This document shows positions 60,201-64,000 of a DNA stretch of 64,000 nucleotides, in pieces. How positions within the stretch are numbered: the stretch's first letter is position 1; the number at the start of each line of letters is the position of its first letter. Made by a program: the position numbers and the translations under genes. Source of the DNA: Halobacteriales archaeon YIM A00010 (lineage in GTDB: Archaea > Halobacteriota > Halobacteria > Halobacteriales > Haloarculaceae); assembly GCA_025041175.1 (NCBI GenBank), contig JAKCFJ010000007.1, forward strand, positions 1 to 64,000. Reading direction: 5' to 3'. The notes beneath the pieces were generated by a model. The model was not told the origin of the DNA, made no database searches, and was given only the letters and a program-made list of their open reading frames with translations.

Positions 60201-60806
60201 TTACAACGCGACATTGGTCATCGATTGAATGATGTTCTCCTCAGTCGGGGCTGCGAGGTACGGCTCGATGGCGTCGTAGGAACTCCATCCACCGAGCGCC
60301 ATGACGATGCGCGGGGAAATCCCTTCCTCAACGAGCAAGTGGTTGGCCCAGCAGCGGCGGAAATCGTGGCTTGAAACCCGATGGTAATCTTCATCGCCGG
60401 TCTCATCGGCAGCTCGTTCAGCGGCTTGCTCAACCCAGTAGAGGAGTGTGCGTTTCGAGCGATCGATGAGTGGTGCGTCCCGATCGATGCCCTCATGCTG
60501 TATGTAGCGATTGATGTCACGCTCCAGATCGACTGGTAACCACGTTTCGCGATGTTTCCCGTCGACATACTCCCCGGTGGTGTCCTTGCCTCCGACGACC
60601 TCCAGCGAGTGATGGGTTCCGTCGCTCATCCGTGAGATATGCCGTGGTTGGACGTCGAGTACTTCGGCCCGGCGAAGCCCACAGTCGCCCATCAATCGAA
60701 TGGCGATCTCGTGTTCCCACTCGGTGGTATCGCGTGGGAGGACCTGGTACTCTTCTCGTGACATCCAGACGTTGTAGGTTCCATCTCGATTCTGTTCCGT
60801 TCGCAT
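60201..60806 (-). CDS. Short tyrosine recombinase (integrase)
   Basis: A 201-residue protein from ATG 60806. All catalytic residues are present: Arg in DCGLRRAEVLDV (45), Lys in VVGGKDTTG (74), HDFRR (His147, Arg150), GGW (Trp174 in place of the second His) and YDAIEPYL with Tyr183. The N-terminal arm/SAM-like domain of long integrases is missing, so it matches the short haloarchaeal type. A 32-bp inverted-repeat site abuts the start codon, and three related sites lie nearby. It could integrate, excise or invert DNA. Confidence 0.85.
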   Translation of the reverse strand: MRTEQNRDGTYNVWMSREEYQVLPRDTTEWEHEIAIRLMGDCGLRRAEVLDVQPRHISRMSDGTHHSLEVVGGKDTTGEYVDGKHRETWLPVDLERDINRYIQHEGIDRDAPLIDRSKRTLLYWVEQAAERAADETGDEDYHRVSSHDFRRCWANHLLVEEGISPRIVMALGGWSSYDAIEPYLAAPTEENIIQSMTNVAL

Positions 60807-60838
60807 ATTGCGTATTTCTCCTATAGATAGCACGCAAT
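60807..60838. repeat. Inverted-repeat site, copy E, abutting the integrase start
   Basis: ATTGCGT (60807-60813) and ACGCAAT (60832-60838) enclose 18 bases, four more than in the other sites. It touches the integrase start codon, so it could be both a recombination site and the promoter's switch. Confidence 0.55.
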
Positions 60839-60885
60839 ATCAACGTATCGGTTACTAGACTGATGGCGTGAGGGTGCTGATATCG

Positions 60886-60903
60886 GGCGTCTCAGAACGG
60901 TGG
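60886..60903 (+). repeat. Copy of the 18-bp word found at 2723
   Basis: GGCGTCTCAGAACGGTGG differs by one base from 2723-2740, the 5' coding part of a small gene by the serine recombinase. Here no complete gene follows. Confidence 0.55.
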
Positions 60904-60913
60904 TTTGGGAAGA

Positions 60914-60941
60914 ATTGCGTGTTTGTGGAGATTCACGCAAT
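60914..60941. repeat. Inverted-repeat site, copy B
   Basis: AATTGCGTG (60913-60921) and CACGCAATT (60934-60942) are perfect 9-bp arms around 12 bases. Core length is 28 bases, as at 3914 and 63383. Confidence 0.6.
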
Positions 60942-61031
60942 TTCAACAGCCATCAGCAGAGAGACAGTCAATGGTATGTACTACCCCTTGATCCCGGTTG
61001 CTTTTATATACTAGGAATGGGTGGGTGACAT

Positions 61032-62249
61032 ATGCCTTCAGGAGACAGTATTGGCAAGAAAAAATTCGTCCAGCAAAACCTCGAGAACCGTTTGGATGAT
61101 TATCACGCTTGGCCTACTAACATCTTCAAGCTTGAATGCGAGCTCTATGATGCTTATCAGAATGTTACTGGAGCCGTGCAAGATGATTTGATTGATAATA
61201 ATATTATTGATAAAACTCATATAGATCTCGGCGGCAACCAGCGTCCTTTCCTCACACGTCCAAATGTAGATCCAAAAAAAGAGGAGCCTGAGATTGTTGA
61301 TCTTACAAAAAGGTTTTACGAAGCAACCCAGGCAAGCGGTCATTTCGCAGAACTCACTGCTTATATAGCGCTTAGCACTGTTTATGATGAACTACGAGAT
61401 TCCATCCATATCGATGTCCTTCCAGAGGGTAAACGTCCTCATCTTCTTCGAGGGAGCAGTCGGGAGCCAGATGGAGTTATCATGTTCCCTGAAGAGCATG
61501 TACCCGTTGAAGTCTATAATGGCCGTGATTATCTTGGTACAAATACTAAAAAATACAATCAATTGAAAAAATACAATAATGAGGATGAGAATGGTATGAA
61601 CAGCCATCCATTCTTGATAAATAGAAGATCAGATGATATTATTAAAAGAAAAGTGAGGAAGATGAATGGGATGGTCGTAGATACCGATTGCATTATGACA
61701 TGCGAAACTTCATCCTATGACATCAAAGAAATCACACAGAAATTGCATATATGGAAAATGATAGAACATCTTCCGCAATTAGAATCTACTGATGGGATGA
61801 AATTCGATGGTAGCAAATACACCAGTAATATTAGAGACAAGCCAGAATCAATTTTCCCTTTGAAAATGGCTCCAGCAGCGACGGAATTACCTCGACACTA
61901 CGTGAAACGGATTCGAGGAGGTGTACAACTTCAATATGTTAATACATTTTATCGTCGAGCCTCAGATCGGACGAGGCGTGATGCATGTCTTGTCCTCCAA
62001 ACAATCTACAATCGATTACTCCGCTATGGTGGACAAGACAAGCAAGCAGCATTAGTCGATGGCTGGACTAGCACCATGGAGCGATATCCTCGTATAAAGA
62101 GTGCTAACCAGCGAAAGGAGATGATATTAGATGAAACTTCGAGTTTACTCAGTATACTGCAAGACGAGAATTTAATCGTTAAAAGAAATGGCGAGATCCA
62201 TGCTCGTAAAGCAGTACACCCCCAACCAGCGATTGGATATAAAGCTTGA
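61032..62249 (+). CDS. Possible PD-(D/E)XK-type protein, 405 residues
   Basis: An AT-rich gene starting at ATG 61032. Residues 144-162 read REPDGVIMFPEEHVPVEVYN, which has the Asp and Glu-x-(Tyr) spacing of a PD-(D/E)XK nuclease core, with Glu107 upstream in HFAELTAYIAL. The usual Lys is Tyr, so activity is uncertain. The C-terminus is helical and basic. It is divergent from the integrase gene. It could be a restriction-type nuclease of the defence island. Confidence 0.5.
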   Translation: MPSGDSIGKKKFVQQNLENRLDDYHAWPTNIFKLECELYDAYQNVTGAVQDDLIDNNIIDKTHIDLGGNQRPFLTRPNVDPKKEEPEIVDLTKRFYEATQASGHFAELTAYIALSTVYDELRDSIHIDVLPEGKRPHLLRGSSREPDGVIMFPEEHVPVEVYNGRDYLGTNTKKYNQLKKYNNEDENGMNSHPFLINRRSDDIIKRKVRKMNGMVVDTDCIMTCETSSYDIKEITQKLHIWKMIEHLPQLESTDGMKFDGSKYTSNIRDKPESIFPLKMAPAATELPRHYVKRIRGGVQLQYVNTFYRRASDRTRRDACLVLQTIYNRLLRYGGQDKQAALVDGWTSTMERYPRIKSANQRKEMILDETSSLLSILQDENLIVKRNGEIHARKAVHPQPAIGYKA

Positions 62250-62301
62250 TCACTTATCTCTATATAAGTCAAAACGAGCGATCAGTCGCTGTCAGCAGTG
62301 A

Positions 62302-62329
62302 ATTTCACGTTTGTATAGAAATACGCAAC
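62302..62329. repeat. Inverted-repeat site, copy C (degenerate)
   Basis: ATTTCACGTTTGTATAG then AAATACGCAAC matches the family in the right arm and TTTGT core; the left arm is degenerate. Confidence 0.4.
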
Positions 62330-62538
62330 ATATGAACAGAACCAGGACGCTCATCGGAGAGTTCACAGGGATGTAGAGTGACGATCACCGTCCGTGAGAG
62401 AGATCCTCCGCGACCCGTCGTCTGTGACTGATTCCTACTATCGCAGTGTCATCTCGACGATTCGGACGAAGAAGATCGATACTTAGCGGAGGATCTGAAC
62501 CACTTGGAAGAGCATCACCCCGAGTTGGCGGAGAGAAT

Positions 62539-62671
62539 GCGACGGGTTGTGTGTGAGCGTGATGAGACAGCCCTCCGCCTCGACCGGGAGACGTAGAAGC
62601 AACTCAATGACCGGCGCGAGCCGGGTGAGGAGCTGGAAGACGTGATCTGTCGCATCATCACCGAGGACTGA
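62539..62671 (+). pseudogene. Broken VapB-like antitoxin
   Basis: The frame reads RDETALRLDRET, then an in-frame TAG, then KQLNDRREPGEELEDVICRI to TGA at 62669. This matches small haloarchaeal antitoxins of the DRREPGE type (DUF7557-like). The stop and the missing toxin gene show it is dead. Confidence 0.5.
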
Positions 62672-62810
62672 TTCTATCGGATGCATGCCCTCGGTGGCGG
62701 TAAGTAATTTTACAGGGGGCTATGCATGACGGATCCACCTAGCCGACTTCTGGGATATAACAATAGATACAGGTATCATACTATTCAATAGCTAAAAAGG
62801 AGCAGAATCA

Positions 62811-63320
62811 ATGAGTTGGCTAACAAATATTGGATTATTACTCGATTTGATCGGGGCGATTTTAATTACCGTCCCAGATATACCCTGGAGCCGGGCGCAA
62901 CGCTTTGTCTACCGTCATAGCCCTTTAGTCAAGCATTATCAAGCAATCACAAAAATGGCCACTTTCATTCGGAACGTAATACTTCCAAATCCAGCAACAA
63001 TCTTTGATCAGAACCAAGAAAGTGATCTTCCGTTCGAGCCCTCCGTGAAAACTATACGAGTACTGTACGGAGTCCTTAGGAATCATGATTTCCGGACGGG
63101 ATGTGATGTTGATGATAGAATAGAATCTGTGATAATAAAAGATGAAATTATCAAATTCATTTTCGAAGAAAAGACAAACTTTGGGATTCCAGTGGAAAAT
63201 GGACTCAATCGCATTCGTATGGCGAAAGACGGTTTTTTACCTCAGTACTACACTCGAAAAGGGGCTTGCTTTTTAATCTGTGGGTTCTCTTTGCAGCTCC
63301 TTGACAACATCATATTATAG
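62811..63320 (+). CDS. Protein of unknown function with terminal hydrophobic helices
   Basis: A 169-residue protein. A hydrophobic N-terminal helix (WLTNIGLLLDLIGAILITV) and a shorter C-terminal one (ACFLICGFSLQLL) frame a charged middle (RIESVIIKDEIIKFIFEEKT). It would sit in the membrane by its start. AT-rich. No family recognised. Confidence 0.5.
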   Translation: MSWLTNIGLLLDLIGAILITVPDIPWSRAQRFVYRHSPLVKHYQAITKMATFIRNVILPNPATIFDQNQESDLPFEPSVKTIRVLYGVLRNHDFRTGCDVDDRIESVIIKDEIIKFIFEEKTNFGIPVENGLNRIRMAKDGFLPQYYTRKGACFLICGFSLQLLDNIIL

Positions 63321-63686
63321 CAATTATATCCGAACCACCACATTGGATAAAATCCACCTGTATAGATTACACAAAGACCCGTATTGCGTGTTTCTATACA
63401 AACACGCAACTAAGGAGGAGTTCGGGTACGTCCCGATCGGCACGGAGCACAGGTGGATTTCTGACTTCTACAATAAAACGGCACTACTGGAAATTTTCAA
63501 TCTGCCAACGCTATCTGTATAGTTCCAAAGATAGATTGTATGCATAGAATGATATCACCATATCTTACTCCAGGACGGTCGCGCCCTGGAATACCTATGC
63601 TTCGCTGACAGTCGCGGTCACAACTGCCGATTTGAGCTGAGGGCTTTTCCACAATAATGATACCTTTCATCTGCTATTGTATTACT
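63321..63686. other. Intergenic with recombination site and hairpins
   Basis: No sure gene. It contains inverted-repeat site D at 63383-63410. A hairpin-like CCAGGACGGTCGCGCCCTGG lies at about 63572, and GAGGGCTTTT near 63640 may end transcription. AT-rich sequence at 63650-63685 is the likely promoter of the Nudix gene. Confidence 0.4.
63383..63410. repeat. Inverted-repeat site, copy D
   Basis: TTGCGTGTTT (63384-63393) and AAACACGCAA (63400-63409) are perfect 10-bp arms around a six-base centre. It is the cleanest member of the family. Confidence 0.65.
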
Positions 63687-64000
63687 ATGGAAGAAGAACG
63701 AGCATGGGACATCCAATCGAGTGAGACGATTTACTGCATTCCTCCAATTGAGGTTTGTCGGGACACCGTTGGGCTTCCCAATGGTTCTACAGCACAGTTC
63801 GATTACCTCAATGAGCCAAATGCAGCGGTAGTATTGCCACTAACCCCTGACGAACAGGTGGTTACGATATCTGAGTGGCGACACGCTGTGGGGAAAATCG
63901 TCACAGGATTACCAGGTGGTAGTATTGAAGGCTCTGAAACTCCCGAAGAAGCTGCCAAACGAGAACTTGAAGAGGAGAGTGGATACTCCGCTAAGAGACT
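63687..64000 (+). CDS. Nudix hydrolase (ADP-ribose pyrophosphatase-like), cut by the window end
   Basis: ATG 63687 opens a frame that runs to the window edge (104 codons and two bases). It carries AAVVLPLTPDEQVVTISEWR and the Nudix box GGSIEGSETPEEAAKRELEE followed by ESGY, complete with REUXEEXG. The plan fits ADP-ribose or related nucleotide-sugar pyrophosphatases. The C-terminus is outside the window. The gene probably lies outside the mobile element. Confidence 0.8.
   Translation, partial: MEEERAWDIQSSETIYCIPPIEVCRDTVGLPNGSTAQFDYLNEPNAAVVLPLTPDEQVVTISEWRHAVGKIVTGLPGGSIEGSETPEEAAKRELEEESGYSAKR

Noticed and set aside
63411-63522. C-terminal part of a small protein after site D
   Set aside because: The frame runs through the inverted-repeat site, has no good start and no family character.

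Overview
The window looks like an accessory region of a halophilic archaeon (class Halobacteria). The proteins are acidic, short TATA-like boxes lie about 25-30 bases before leaderless starts, and the families are typical of haloarchaea: a DUF5817 protein, CxxC micro-proteins, haloarchaeal insertion-sequence transposases, an LSm protein and a Tat-exported protein. Most of the left and middle is GC-rich. The stretch from about 55.7 to 63.5 kb is clearly richer in AT, which suggests a later arrival. The genus cannot be told from the sequence.

Layout. 1-1.1 kb is a pile of broken genes (coiled coil, Nudix, MarR, DUF899, resolvase). 1.2-5.3 kb holds a GIY-YIG protein, a serine recombinase with an AbrB-like partner, and small proteins of unknown role. 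5.6-15.3 kb is a conjugation-type secretion module (pilin-like, VirB6-like, VirB4-like and VirD4-like proteins) closed by a winged-helix regulator. 15.5-16.7 kb is a non-coding block with three arrays of short repeats. 17-20 kb holds small membrane proteins, a Tat-exported protein and an HTH regulator. 20.3-24.6 kb is a McrBC-type restriction system with an upstream HTH operon. 24.8-27.4 kb is a chain of tiny zinc-finger genes whose stops and starts overlap. 28.2-31.9 kb holds an LSm protein, a RelBE-type pair, a deacylase, a PadR regulator and a methyltransferase. 32-35.9 kb holds an unknown protein, a metallophosphatase and an HTH regulator. 36.1-41.8 kb leads to a 1,139-residue DUF5817 protein. 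42.4-44.6 kb holds a DUF433/DUF5615 toxin-antitoxin pair and a ParA partition operon with seven units at a 13-bp step upstream.

From 44.9 to 49.4 kb is an insertion-sequence graveyard (IS5, IS110, IS630 and IS701 remnants, one intact IS110) with an alcohol dehydrogenase inside. 49.9-62.3 kb reads as a defence-like island: a secreted nuclease, an Excalibur membrane protein, a STAND ATPase with TPR repeats, two proteins with HEPN-type RX4H motifs, a pentapeptide-repeat ion-channel protein, a short tyrosine recombinase and a possible PD-(D/E)XK protein. The window ends inside a Nudix hydrolase gene.

How it fits together. The secretion module, ParA operon, integrase, addiction pairs and restriction system together suggest an integrative conjugative element or integrated plasmid. 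A 28-bp inverted-repeat site occurs near 3.9 kb and several times around the integrase at 60.8-63.4 kb. These sites are candidate recombination sites, and one pairing would bound an element of about 57-59 kb. No relaxase or replication initiator was recognised.
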